The notes: generated by a model from the sequence alone, not told the origin. A stretch of DNA of 47,132 nt from Candidatus Methylomirabilis sp. (GCA_020722945.1 DYJV01000009.1:1-47132), one strand, 5' to 3'; shown: positions 1 to 8,147, counted from the first letter of the stretch. Numbers and translations are program-made.

Positions 1-30
1 TGCACTGTAGTTTTTTCTTTTTTTACTCAT
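1..30 (-). CDS. Transposase OrfA, first ten codons only (IS3 family, partial)
   Basis: The minus strand from 30 down to 1 reads Met-Ser-Lys-Lys-Arg-Lys-Asn-Tyr-Ser-Ala and then leaves the window. This lysine-rich start with a Tyr-Ser-Ala step matches the usual N-terminus of IS3-family OrfA proteins, the helix-turn-helix subunit of the OrfAB transposase. A GGGGG ribosome binding site lies eight bases upstream of the ATG. The rest of the protein cannot be seen, so the family call is an inference from a short peptide plus the repeated element end. Confidence 0.55.
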   Translation of the reverse strand, partial: MSKKRKNYSA

Positions 31-118
31 TACATTGTCCCCCTTTTTTACCTACGTATTATAACATTAAAAATTTAAATTCTACACTTTTTCATTCTTT
101 TTTTACAGGGACATTATA
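1..118 (-). mobile_element. Left-hand partial insertion sequence, IS3-like, reading out of the window
   Basis: Bases 66-118 are the exact reverse complement of 47080-47132, so the same mobile end occurs at both window edges. Read on the minus strand, the element would begin near 113 with TGTCCCTG. An AT-rich leader follows, then a strong ribosome binding site (GGGGG on the minus strand, 39-43) and an ATG at 28-30 that opens an OrfA-like frame. A short leader before orfA is typical of IS3-family elements. Five further bases outside the TG (114-118) are also shared, so the exact element tip could be 113 or 118. Family assignment rests on ten residues and the layout. Confidence 0.7.
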
Positions 119-244
119 ATCTAAACTCCCCCTATTTTTCAAGATAATTTTTTCTAATTTATTAAGGAAATCTTTTATCAAAATGGGTGAAGTGATAGCT
201 ATTTAGAAAAAAGTTTAATTTCAGTAAACTGATTTTTAAATTAC

Positions 245-273
245 TTGACATTCAATAAGATCTAAATTATATA
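245..273 (+). promoter_or_regulatory. Sigma-70 promoter for the TRAP binding-protein gene
   Basis: TTGACA at 245-250 and TATATA at 268-273 are separated by exactly 17 bases. The start codon is at 325, with AAGGAGG at 314-320. Just upstream, 212-230 holds a 6-bp inverted repeat (AGTTTA / TAAACT) followed by a T-run, possibly the remains of a terminator from a gene now lost beyond the insertion sequence. Nothing else recognisable lies between 119 and 244. Confidence 0.65.
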
Positions 274-324
274 AAATAATGTTTTATTTTATCTTCTAAA
301 AAGATTTCATTAAAAGGAGGAAGT

Positions 325-1416
325 ATGAAAAGGAGAGATTTTCTTAAAAAAGCAGGAATAGGAGTTGCAGCTACTGCAGCAGTTGTTACGGCAAAGGCTC
401 CTGCTATAATTGCTTCTCCCAAATACAACTGGAAAATGTGCACAACATGGCCGCCACATTTCCCTGTTCTTGGAGAGGGAGCAGATCTTCTTGCAAAATG
501 GATTGAAGAGCTTAGTGATGGAAGAATTAAAATTCAGGTGTATGGCGGTGGTGAATTAATCCCACCATTAGGAGTTTTTGATGCAGTAAAATCGGGGCAA
601 GTCGAGATGGGACACGGTGCTGCATACTACTGGGCTGGGAAACATCCAGCTACACAATTTTTTGCAGCAGTTCCATTTGGAATGAATCCACAGCAGCTCA
701 ATGCTTGGTTTTACGGTGGAGATGGAATCAAATTATGGGAAGAGCTTTATGCCCAGTTCAACTTAGTCCCATTTCCCACAGGCAATACAGGAGTTCAGAT
801 GGCAGGATGGTTTAGAAAAGAGATTAAATCAATAAATGACCTAAAGGGTCTCAAAATGAGAATACCTGGCCTTGGAGGAAAAGTTCTTGCTAAAGCTGGT
901 GGAAGTGCAGTTCTTCTTGCAGGTGGCGAGATATATACAGGTCTTGATAGAGGCGTAATAGATGCTACTGAGTGGGTTGGTCCTTACCACGATTACCTTA
1001 TGGGCTTCCAAAAAATCACCAAAAATTACTACTATCCAGGATGGCATGAGCCTGGAACATGTTTAGAATCTTTCGTTAATAAGCAGAAATTTGATGCACT
1101 CCCAAAAGATCTCCAAGGAATAATAAGAACTGCTGCTATGAAATCAAATATATGGATGTTATCAGAATTTGAAGCTAAAAACCAAACATACCTTGAAAAA
1201 TTGACAAAAGAGAGTGGAGTCAAATTACTCAGATTACCTGATGATGTTCTAAAAACTCTCCACAAATTATCTATCGAAACCCTTGATGAAATTGCAGCAG
1301 CAGATCCTTTCAGCAAAAAAGTTCTTGATAATTATAGAGCTTTTCATAAAAATATTCAAAAATGGTACAAAACTACTGAAGATGCTCTCTACTATTCAGA
1401 ATCTCTGCAATTCTAA
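325..1416 (+). CDS. TRAP transporter substrate-binding protein, DctP/TakP-like, Tat-exported
   Basis: Periplasmic solute receptor of a tripartite ATP-independent periplasmic transporter. The N-terminus has a twin-arginine motif (RRDFLKK), a hydrophobic stretch and an Ala-rich cleavage region around residues 22-32, so export is probably by Tat. The body shows the family pattern: MRIPG, whose arginine normally clamps a carboxylate, and later ATEWVGPYHDY and YYYPGWHEPG. Those later motifs resemble the 2-oxoacid/lactate subgroup (TakP-like), so a monocarboxylate or 2-oxoacid ligand is likely but unproven. Length (363 aa) is normal. The membrane subunits DctQ and DctM are not in the window; the gene stands alone between an insertion-sequence end and a terminator. 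Start chosen from the perfect AAGGAGG site five bases upstream. Confidence 0.9.
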   Translation: MKRRDFLKKAGIGVAATAAVVTAKAPAIIASPKYNWKMCTTWPPHFPVLGEGADLLAKWIEELSDGRIKIQVYGGGELIPPLGVFDAVKSGQVEMGHGAAYYWAGKHPATQFFAAVPFGMNPQQLNAWFYGGDGIKLWEELYAQFNLVPFPTGNTGVQMAGWFRKEIKSINDLKGLKMRIPGLGGKVLAKAGGSAVLLAGGEIYTGLDRGVIDATEWVGPYHDYLMGFQKITKNYYYPGWHEPGTCLESFVNKQKFDALPKDLQGIIRTAAMKSNIWMLSEFEAKNQTYLEKLTKESGVKLLRLPDDVLKTLHKLSIETLDEIAAADPFSKKVLDNYRAFHKNIQKWYKTTEDALYYSESLQF

Positions 1417-1430
1417 ATTCTTTACAAACA

Positions 1431-1460
1431 AAAAAGCCAGCCTAAAAACTGGCTTTTTTT
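1431..1460 (+). terminator. Rho-independent terminator of the TRAP binding-protein gene
   Basis: A 10-bp perfect stem (AAAAAGCCAG at 1431-1440 with CTGGCTTTTT at 1449-1458), an 8-base loop and a run of T directly after the stem. It lies 15 bases beyond the stop codon. Confidence 0.9.
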
Positions 1461-1629
1461 ATAAATATATCTCTCCCACAATATCTACAACATCTAATAT
1501 AATTTTAATCTTCAAAGTTGCAAGAAGCGTAGAGCTGGAACAGCTGAACCCATTTTGTAAAATGATGAATGGTGAATAGATAATTGAGAATAGTAAATTA
1601 TTTTTTCCAAGTCTGTTTTCTCTCGCTTT

Positions 1630-1722
1630 AATTCCCCTCATCATTGAGGAGGTTTGCAGCAAAACGGTGGGAAGGATAATTCCCCTCTATGGAGGGGTGG
1701 CACCGTCAGGTGACGGGGTGGT
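1630..1722 (+). repeat. Dispersed double-hairpin repeat, one good and one degenerate unit
   Basis: The good unit is 1679-1722. It starts AATTCCCCTC, folds as CCCCTC-TATG-GAGGGG, then as CGTCA-GG-TGACG, and ends GGGGTGGTT. A decayed unit at 1630-1672 keeps the AATTCCCCTC start and a CCTC/GAGG hairpin but loses the second part. The same unit recurs at 15645-15774 and 15882-15969, and inverted at 1937-1982. Confidence 0.8.
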
Positions 1723-1816
1723 TATTAATGTTGAATTTTGAATATTGAATTGATAATGGATAATTATTTTTTTTAACTTATTCCTCTCTTTTGATGTGAA
1801 TTTTTAAAAAAATATA

Positions 1817-1928
1817 GCAACGGAGGAGTGGTTTCTTTATTTTTTTCCTCTAAACACTCCCAACTAATAACCATCTTTTACACCATATTTTTTCAATTTA
1901 TGGGGTAAACTATTCTGATATATCAGGA
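1817..1928 (+). repeat. Long dispersed repeat, left copy
   Basis: Roughly 110 bases that align with 15957-16072 in the same orientation. Shared blocks include the ACTCCCAACTAATAAC core, TTTTCAATTTATGGGG and ATTCTGA-ATAT-GGA. The copies differ by scattered substitutions and small indels, so they are old. In both places a double-hairpin unit sits nearby, suggesting one composite repeat. Confidence 0.75.
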
Positions 1929-1936
1929 ACTCTTTT

Positions 1937-1982
1937 AACCACCCCGCCGCTCTGCCTGCCACCCCTTGAGTAGAGGGGAATT
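1937..1982 (-). repeat. Dispersed double-hairpin repeat, inverted copy
   Basis: Read on the minus strand it begins AATTCCCCTCTACTCAAGGGG and ends GGGGTGGTTAA. The first hairpin (CCCCT/AGGGG) is intact; the second is a variant with GGCAGGCAGAGCGGCGGGG. It faces the 1679-1722 unit across about 215 bases that include the longer repeat. Confidence 0.75.
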
Positions 1983-2152
1983 TTTTAAAAAAATATAACA
2001 TTAGAAATGTGGTCATCCTTTTGGATTTATCTTTGCTTTTAAGTTTTTGTTTTTCCCTCAACATCAGCCTACTTTTATATTTCCTCATTATAATTTAAAT
2101 TCTGAAAATTGAAGGCGTATAATATATCTCCATTTAAGGGAGTGAAAATATT

Positions 2153-2809
2153 TTACAAGCAGTTTGACAACTCTTCAAGAAATTTAAGGAGTTTAAGTGA
2201 GTTTTTGTCTAATACATCTTTATGATATTTTTCAAAATCTGATAAGATATTTTCGTTACCATAATCTGTAATACTTTTTAAAACGATACATTTGACATTA
2301 TTTAATTTTGCTACCTGCATTATTGATGAGCCTTCCCAGTCAGCCAAAGAAGCATTATACTGCTTTATCAAATAATTTCTCTTATCCTGTGAATCTACAT
2401 TCTGTGTTCCAGAAACCAAAACACCCTTTTTTATATTAAATTTTTCCAACAAATCTGATGCTATATCAACATTGCTTTCAAATTGAGGTATAAATTTTCT
2501 TGTAGTATAAAAATCATGTTCTACTGTTTTGGTGCAGAGATAAATATCACCAATCTTACCATCTTTATCTAATAAACCAGCAGAGCCAAAATTGACAATA
2601 ATATTTAATTTGTCAAACTTGCAGATAGAGTATTGGATAAAACTTGCAGGACGGACCTTACCGAGCCCACATTTACCAAGAATAAACCTAAAATTATTGA
2701 ATTTACATTTAGTAAAAGAGAAGGGAGCTTGACCAATGACCTCTTCTTGTTCACAATGATTTAAAATAAATTGAAGCTCACTTTTTAAAGCAGAAACAAT
2801 TAAAAACAT
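2153..2809 (-). CDS. Nucleoside phosphorylase/MTA-SAH nucleosidase family protein
   Basis: Probable purine nucleosidase that cleaves the glycosidic bond of a nucleoside such as 5'-methylthioadenosine or S-adenosylhomocysteine. It has the PNP/UDP-phosphorylase fold signals: the NFGSAG loop near residue 74, VEHDFYT near 95, a WEGSS segment near 157 where the family usually has a Met-Glu substrate site, and SITDYGN near 182 that matches the catalytic Asp loop. Length 218 aa is close to Mtn. The Trp in place of the usual Met before the glutamate makes the exact substrate uncertain; futalosine hydrolase is another possibility. It follows flgD by seven bases and is probably the last gene of the yajC-to-flgD transcript. 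Confidence 0.7.
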   Translation of the reverse strand: MFLIVSALKSELQFILNHCEQEEVIGQAPFSFTKCKFNNFRFILGKCGLGKVRPASFIQYSICKFDKLNIIVNFGSAGLLDKDGKIGDIYLCTKTVEHDFYTTRKFIPQFESNVDIASDLLEKFNIKKGVLVSGTQNVDSQDKRNYLIKQYNASLADWEGSSIMQVAKLNNVKCIVLKSITDYGNENILSDFEKYHKDVLDKNSLKLLKFLEELSNCL

Positions 2810-2816
2810 TTACTCT

Positions 2817-3496
2817 TTACAATCCTATCCCCACAACATCAGAAATTTGAACACTACTGTTGTTTACTTTAAGGATTGTTTCGGAGGTTTCACTATTAAA
2901 AGAGACATTGTTTACAGTGCCTTTCCCGTAAGGAGTATATGTAATCTGAGTTCCATTACCATTATATGCAGCTATCTTATAGTTGTAAATACCAGCAGGA
3001 ACAGTTGAGCCATCTGCGGTTTTCCCATCCCATTGGACACTATTATCACCAGCATCAACATTTTTTAATGATAATGTTCTAAGGTAATTTCCATCTTTAT
3101 CATAAATATTTACATTTGCTTCTTCACACCCCTCATTTAATTTGAAGTCAATCTTAATATTTGATGAAGACGCAGGATCGTATTTGATTTCGTTACCTTC
3201 ATAGGTTATATCTTTTCCTATCAGATTAACACCTTGAAAATATAAATTTTTTGATGTCAATTCAGTAAAATTTTTAAAATTCTCATTTATATTTACAAGC
3301 TGCTCTAAAGATGAATATTGTGCTAATTGCGATGCAACTTCGTAGTTTTCCATAGGGTTCATCGGGTCTTGGTTTTTTAGTTGTTCAACAAAAAGTTTCA
3401 TAAAATCTTCTTTGCCAAGAAAATCAGACTTTTTTAATACACTCGATGTGGTTGCTCCTGTTGAAGAAGCTGCTGCGGCTGTATTTTCTGTAACCA
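2817..3496 (-). CDS. flgD: Flagellar hook-assembly (hook-cap) protein FlgD
   Basis: Caps the growing flagellar hook and guides FlgE subunit addition outside the cell. The N-terminal part carries the FlgD signature FMKLFVEQLKNQDP-MNP followed by a Gln/Ser-rich helix (SQLAQYSSLEQL). The C-terminal half is the FlgD Ig-like/tudor domain, with WDGKTADG and VPAGIYNYKIAA. The ATG at 3494-3496 is preferred because GGAGGG lies just upstream on the minus strand; an in-frame ATG at 3507-3509 has no such site. The first 25 residues are Ala/Ser/Thr-rich, as usual for this secreted protein. No other flagellar gene is nearby, so flgD is detached from its usual hook operon. Confidence 0.92.
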
Positions 3497-3554
3497 TCTT
3501 ACCCTCCATGGAAAAAATTTTTTACTTTAAAATAAAAAGCAAAAATAATGCCAT

Positions 3555-4235
3555 CTATATTTTACCATCCTCTTTAAAACTATAATATTTATCTACTGCG
3601 ATTATAACATGATCATGAACAACTATATTTAACTGCTCTGAAAGAGCAATGATCTTCTTTGTAATGTTTATATCCTCTTTGGATGGGGATGCTTTACCAC
3701 CCGGATGATTGTGTATAAGTATCATTGCAGTAGCATTATTTTTGAAAGCTTTTTCAAAAATTTTTCTCAGATAAATATATGCTTCATTAATAATACCCTC
3801 TTCTATTGTTTCTATAGATAGAATTTCATTTTTTGAATTAAGAAATATTATCTGAAATACCTCTTTTTTTAGATCAAAAAATGAATTTTTGCAGTAAGTT
3901 ACTACATCTTGAACCCCTTCAATTTTATCTTTTTTCTTTAACTCTTCATAAGTTATCTTTTTTAAAATATCCTTTATTAATGAAAAAAGTATTAAAGATT
4001 TATCTCCAATCCCCTTTACAGATAAAAATTTATCTTTATCAATATTATAAATTATCTCTTTAATACTTCCAAATTCATCAAGTAACTCCTTTGCTTGGGG
4101 TTTTACATCTTTAACAGGGATAGAGAAAGTAAGAAGTAATTCAAGAATCTCATAATCATTTAGAGAGTTAATCCCTTTTTCGAGATATTTTGATCTCAAT
4201 CTCTCTCTATGATCGTAATAGTGTGGTTTGCTCAT
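3555..4235 (-). CDS. radC: RadC family protein (JAB/MPN domain)
   Basis: Member of the RadC/YsdA family. An N-terminal helix-hairpin-helix (SVKGIGDKSL near residue 70) precedes a JAB1/MPN metalloprotease-like domain. The zinc motif HNHPGG...SKED is complete near residues 175-188. The family's cellular role is unsettled; the old link to radiation repair was not upheld. The start codon overlaps the queE stop as ATGA, implying translational coupling inside the sec-queE-radC cluster. Length 226 aa is typical. Confidence 0.9.
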   Translation of the reverse strand: MSKPHYYDHRERLRSKYLEKGINSLNDYEILELLLTFSIPVKDVKPQAKELLDEFGSIKEIIYNIDKDKFLSVKGIGDKSLILFSLIKDILKKITYEELKKKDKIEGVQDVVTYCKNSFFDLKKEVFQIIFLNSKNEILSIETIEEGIINEAYIYLRKIFEKAFKNNATAMILIHNHPGGKASPSKEDINITKKIIALSEQLNIVVHDHVIIAVDKYYSFKEDGKI

Positions 4236-4864
4236 TTTAAATTGAGTATTTTATGGAGTTGGACTTGAACTCTTATATTAAGATTATTCTCTATTACCCA
4301 TTCAGCAAGAGTTGATCCTGATAATTTCCCAAATACTGGGGAAAAGATAATATTTTTAGTTTTCTTATTGATATTAAATTTTTTGATGAGATCTAAACAC
4401 CAAAAGAAGTCGCTCTTACTCTCTATTACAAATTTTACCTCATCATGTTTCGATATATATTTGATATTGTCAAAATTATTTTTGTGAGACATAAGACTTG
4501 ACGGAGTCTTAAAATCTATAATTTTGATTACTTTTTTATTAACCTTATCTGTGAGTATTGAACCATTAGTCTCAAGAAGAAGCGTTTTCTTTAAAAACAA
4601 TATCTCTTCTATAAGTAAGTATATACTTTCTTGGAGTAAAGGTTCCCCACCAGTCAATAAAACTTTATCAAATTTACTCTCTGAGACATCTTTTACAAGC
4701 TGAGATAATGTAATCTCATGACCACCTGAATAGGCATAAGTAGTATCACAGTAAGAGCACCTGAGATTACAACCTGTAAATCTTATAAAAAAAAAGGGGA
4801 AACCTATAAAAGAAGATTCCCCCTGAATACTTTGGAAAGTTTCTGAGATTTGAAGTTTACTCAT
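4232..4864 (-). CDS. queE: 7-carboxy-7-deazaguanine synthase (radical SAM)
   Basis: Converts 6-carboxy-tetrahydropterin to 7-carboxy-7-deazaguanine in queuosine/7-deazaguanine synthesis, using a 4Fe-4S cluster and S-adenosylmethionine. It shows SETFQSIQGES at the start, the CNLRCSYCDTTYA cluster-binding motif (CxxxCxxC) and LTGGEPLLQ. The ATG at 4862-4864 is preferred since the family begins close to the SIQGE motif; a TTG seven codons further upstream is possible. It overlaps secF by eight bases and radC by four. Other queuosine genes (queC, queD, queF) are not in the window. Confidence 0.92.
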   Translation of the reverse strand: MSKLQISETFQSIQGESSFIGFPFFFIRFTGCNLRCSYCDTTYAYSGGHEITLSQLVKDVSESKFDKVLLTGGEPLLQESIYLLIEEILFLKKTLLLETNGSILTDKVNKKVIKIIDFKTPSSLMSHKNNFDNIKYISKHDEVKFVIESKSDFFWCLDLIKKFNINKKTKNIIFSPVFGKLSGSTLAEWVIENNLNIRVQVQLHKILNLK

Positions 4865-5750
4865 TATTTTTGTGCATTTTTTCAAAGAGTATGACTACAG
4901 GACTTGCTATATAGATAGATGAGTATGTTCCTACAATAATCCCTAATAGAAGTGCTAATGAAAAATCTTTTATCACTTCACCACCAAATATAAAGAGTGA
5001 TAACACCATAAAAAGAGTAAGCCCAGATGTCAAAATTGTCCTACTTAATGTTTCATTTATACTTTTGTTGATGATGTTAGGGAAGTTACCTTTAACAAAT
5101 TTATTGATGTTCTCTCTGATTCTGTCGTAAACAATAATTGTATCATTGAGTGAATACCCTACGAGAGTAAGTATCGCAGCAAGAACAGTAAGGTCTATCT
5201 CTTTATTAAAGATAGAGAATATCCCAAGAGTAATCAATACATCATGAATCAAAGCAATAACAGCACCTACAGCAAATTTAAATTGAAATCTTACTGATAT
5301 ATAAATTAGAATCCCTACAATAGTAACAATGACAGCAAGAAAACCTTTCTGTCTCAAATCTTTACCTATCTTTGGACCTACCATATCTATTTTCCTGATT
5401 TCATAACTATCTTTACCAAAATTCTCCTCTAATTTTGTTTTTAGGTTGGTTGATAAAGCTTCTGTATCAGCAGTTGTCTGATTAAATCTAAAAAGATACT
5501 CTCGCCCTATGTCCCCAAAATTTTGGATAGATGCTTCACTCCCCATTACCTTTCTTAAGTCTGAAATTGTGATATCCTTATTGAATTTGAGCTGAACTAT
5601 TGTCCCACCTGAAAAATCGATACCGTATTTGGGACCACCTTTGATAATAAGTGACAAAAGACCTATAAGTATCATAATTAATGACATTGTAATAAATAAT
5701 TTTCTCTTACCAATAAAGTCAAAATTTGTATCTGGTTTGATGAATTCCAT
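4857..5750 (-). CDS. secF: Protein translocase subunit SecF
   Basis: Inner-membrane partner of SecD, which uses the proton gradient to pull secreted proteins across SecYEG. A first membrane helix near residues 18-38 is followed by the GIDFSGGT motif and a periplasmic domain to about residue 125. Five further helices follow, including the LVGYSLNDTIIVYDRIREN signature. Length 297 aa is normal. A GGAGG site lies ten bases before the ATG and abuts the secD stop. Confidence 0.96.
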   Translation of the reverse strand: MEFIKPDTNFDFIGKRKLFITMSLIMILIGLLSLIIKGGPKYGIDFSGGTIVQLKFNKDITISDLRKVMGSEASIQNFGDIGREYLFRFNQTTADTEALSTNLKTKLEENFGKDSYEIRKIDMVGPKIGKDLRQKGFLAVIVTIVGILIYISVRFQFKFAVGAVIALIHDVLITLGIFSIFNKEIDLTVLAAILTLVGYSLNDTIIVYDRIRENINKFVKGNFPNIINKSINETLSRTILTSGLTLFMVLSLFIFGGEVIKDFSLALLLGIIVGTYSSIYIASPVVILFEKMHKNNE

Positions 5751-5766
5751 ATATTTAGAACCTCCG

Positions 5767-7356
5767 TTATCCGATGCTAATCTTCTTTAGGTTGTATTTT
5801 GAAAAAGCATAATCAAAAATGAATCTTGTGGCAAAAACTGATGTAAATAGTGTTGATACTATCCCAAGCGACAATGTAACTGCAAAACCTTTTATAGGAC
5901 CTGTCCCATACTGATATAAAACTATAGCTGCAATAAGGGTTGTGATATTTGAGTCAAATATAGTAAGAAAAGCTCTTGAAAATCCATTGTCAATGGCTGT
6001 TCTTACTTTACTACCCTTTCGGAGCTCCTCCCTTATCCTTTCAAATATTAGTATATTTGCATCAACTGCCATACCGATAGTAAGGGCTATTCCTGCTATA
6101 CCAGGCAGAGTAAGGGTAGCTTGAAAAGCTGCCATTGCTGCAAACATAAAAAAAGCATTCAGAAGTAGTGCTATATTAGCCACAATACCCGAAACTCTAT
6201 AATAAAATATCATAAACAGTAAGATAACAATACTACCCAAAACAGAGGAGTGAAATCCTTGCCTTATTGAATCTTCACCCAAAGATGGACCAACAGTTCT
6301 CTTTTCAAGGACTTTTACTGGTGCAGGTAATGCACCCGCTCTTAAAACTATTGCAAGGTCGTGAGCCTCTTTTTCGGTGAATCGCCCTGTAATTTGAGCT
6401 CTACCACCAGATATCCTCTCCTGAACAACAGGTGCTGAATATATACTGCTGTCAAGGATAATGGCAATTCTTTTGCCGGTATTATCCCCTGTTATTTTGT
6501 CAAATATCTTGCCACCTTGGGAATCAAATTCTATCGATACATATGGCTCGTTGTAAGTTTGGTTGATGTTGACTCTTGCATCTTTTATAAACTCACCTGT
6601 AAGTAAAACCTTTTTGTAGAGTGCAAAAGGTTGTTTTGATGTAATTTTCCCTGAGACTTCATCTCTATTGATTTTGTATAGAATCTGAGTATCTTCAGGT
6701 AAATTTTTGGGATCAAAGTTTTCTACATTAAAATTATCTTTTACAAGTTTAAACTCAAGTCTTGCAGTCTTCCCAATGAGGTTGAGTGCTCTGTCAGGGT
6801 CCTTTATCCCCGGAAGCTCAACAATAATCCTATCTTCACCCATTGATCTTATCTCAGGCTCTGTAACTCCAAATTGATCAATACGATTTCTTATTGTTTC
6901 CACAGCTTGATCAACTGAAAATTTCCTTAAATATTTGGTGTAGCTATCTATAAAAGATAAAGTATAGCTGCTCCCATCGGATGAGGTAATTTTTAGGTTG
7001 GGAAACTCTTCAGATAGCAATTTTTCAACTTTTACTTTGTCTGGAGTGTCAAGTTGTAAAATAATATTAAAATTGTCTCTCTTTATCTTTTTGTAGAATA
7101 TTTTGTTCTCTTTAAAAACCTGTGCAATATTGTCAGAATATCTGTCAAGAGTGCTTTTTATAGCTTCATCAGCTTCAACTTCAAGAACAAGATGCATTCC
7201 ACCTTGCAAATCAAGACCCAAGTGAATTTTATTTGTAGGAAGGAGTGATGACCACCAAGATGGAACAGTGTTAAAAACAGAGGGCACAACATATACAAAT
7301 GCCCATATTAAAACACCAATAAAAATTATAAATCTTATTTTTAAACTCTGAATCAT
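5767..7356 (-). CDS. secD: Protein translocase subunit SecD
   Basis: Large Sec accessory subunit. It has one N-terminal membrane helix, a long periplasmic region with LGLDLQGGMHLVLEV near residue 46 and the P1 base pattern VDQAVETIRNRIDQFGVTEP. A C-terminal five-helix bundle contains GMAVDANILIFERIREEL, whose aspartate is implicated in proton use. Length 529 aa fits stand-alone SecD. Its ATG overlaps the yajC stop (ATGA) and secF follows by 16 bases, so yajC-secD-secF is one transcript. Confidence 0.97.
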   Translation of the reverse strand: MIQSLKIRFIIFIGVLIWAFVYVVPSVFNTVPSWWSSLLPTNKIHLGLDLQGGMHLVLEVEADEAIKSTLDRYSDNIAQVFKENKIFYKKIKRDNFNIILQLDTPDKVKVEKLLSEEFPNLKITSSDGSSYTLSFIDSYTKYLRKFSVDQAVETIRNRIDQFGVTEPEIRSMGEDRIIVELPGIKDPDRALNLIGKTARLEFKLVKDNFNVENFDPKNLPEDTQILYKINRDEVSGKITSKQPFALYKKVLLTGEFIKDARVNINQTYNEPYVSIEFDSQGGKIFDKITGDNTGKRIAIILDSSIYSAPVVQERISGGRAQITGRFTEKEAHDLAIVLRAGALPAPVKVLEKRTVGPSLGEDSIRQGFHSSVLGSIVILLFMIFYYRVSGIVANIALLLNAFFMFAAMAAFQATLTLPGIAGIALTIGMAVDANILIFERIREELRKGSKVRTAIDNGFSRAFLTIFDSNITTLIAAIVLYQYGTGPIKGFAVTLSLGIVSTLFTSVFATRFIFDYAFSKYNLKKISIG

Positions 7357-7706
7357 TTATTTGTACCTTTTTCATTAGTTTTATCAGAAACAGCTTTTTC
7401 AACTGCTTTAGTTGAAACAAAATTTCTTGATACCTTTACCTTAACATTTTCAGCTATCTCAAGTGTAAGAAAATTATCAGCTACCCCTACAATTTTACCA
7501 AAAAGTCCCCCTGCTGTTACTACTTCATCCCCTTTTTGTAAAGATTGGAGCATATCTCTATGCTGTTTTGCTTTTTTCTGCTGGGGTCTGATAAGAAGAA
7601 AATAGAAAACCAGAAAAATAAGTATTAACGGAACAAACTGTGCTATTGCGGCTGCACCACCCTGCTGTGCTCCACCCTCTGCTGCATTTAGTATCTCTAC
7701 AAACAT
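7353..7706 (-). CDS. yajC: Preprotein translocase subunit YajC
   Basis: Small single-span inner-membrane protein of the SecDF-YajC complex. A helix near residues 22-41 ends in FYFLLIRPQQKKAKQHRDM, the family hallmark, and is followed by a cytoplasmic domain with GDEVVTAGGLFGKI. GGGAGG stands seven bases before the ATG. It heads the seven-gene minus-strand cluster. Confidence 0.96.
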   Translation of the reverse strand: MFVEILNAAEGGAQQGGAAAIAQFVPLILIFLVFYFLLIRPQQKKAKQHRDMLQSLQKGDEVVTAGGLFGKIVGVADNFLTLEIAENVKVKVSRNFVSTKAVEKAVSDKTNEKGTNK

Positions 7707-7926
7707 AATATCCTCCCATTAAATAAATTGAAGAGTTACATTACTAATAGATAAAAAAAAAATCAAGTTTTTTATTGATTAAGTTTTAAAAAATAAAATA
7801 GTTTTACTTTTACCTTTTAACTATGGATCTCTAAATATAAAATGTAAAGGATAAAAACAAGGGATTAGCTCACGGTTAAAAATTACACTAAATGACTGAG
7901 AAATAGGCTGTAAACTTATGATATGA

Positions 7927-8012
7927 TGGTGCCGAAGGCGGGATTTGAACCCGCACGACCATTGGACGCCACCCCCTCAAGATGGTGTGTCTGCCAATTC
8001 CACCACTTCGGC
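7927..8012 (-). tRNA. tRNA-Leu (anticodon GAG), CCA encoded
   Basis: On the minus strand the acceptor strand GCCGAAG (8006-8012) pairs with CTTCGGC, and the discriminator A at 7930 is followed by an encoded CCA (7927-7929). The anticodon stem CCATC/GGTGG encloses a TTGAGGG loop with GAG at 7976-7978. A long variable arm and a T-arm with GGTTCAAATC complete a class II leucine tRNA. It reads CTC and CTT codons. Confidence 0.95.
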
Positions 8013-8118
8013 ACTAAGAGATACCTCTACTACTATAATTTTTTTTTAAAGTCAATAAAGTAAAATCTTAAATTTATAAAATTTTTATAGTGGGTTTACA
8101 ATAAATCGGGCAAAGCAA

Positions 8119-8147
8119 TTGATTTTTTTTTTATTTGAGTATATTCT
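8119..8147 (+). promoter_or_regulatory. Likely promoter of the NtrC-type regulator gene
   Basis: TTGATT at 8119-8124 and TATTCT at 8142-8147 with a 17-base spacer, 31 bases before the TTG start codon. The -10 region overlaps the dyad at 8133-8152. Confidence 0.45.

Larger units (their letters stand above)
1461..2152. other. Non-coding, repeat-rich spacer between convergent genes
   Basis: About 690 bases with no convincing gene. It holds two kinds of dispersed repeat listed separately (hairpin units at 1630-1722 and 1937-1982, a longer unit at 1817-1928) plus AT-rich filler with TTGAAT/ATAATGGATAA-like runs. Short open frames here read through the repeats and lack ribosome binding sites. Near 2130-2146 a weak CTCC/GGAG hairpin may end the minus-strand flgD/nucleosidase transcript. 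Confidence 0.7.

Noticed and set aside
1864-2088. 74-codon minus-strand open frame
   Set aside because: It reads through the dispersed repeats, has no ribosome binding site, and its peptide (PSTQGVAG-like) is a translation of the repeat.
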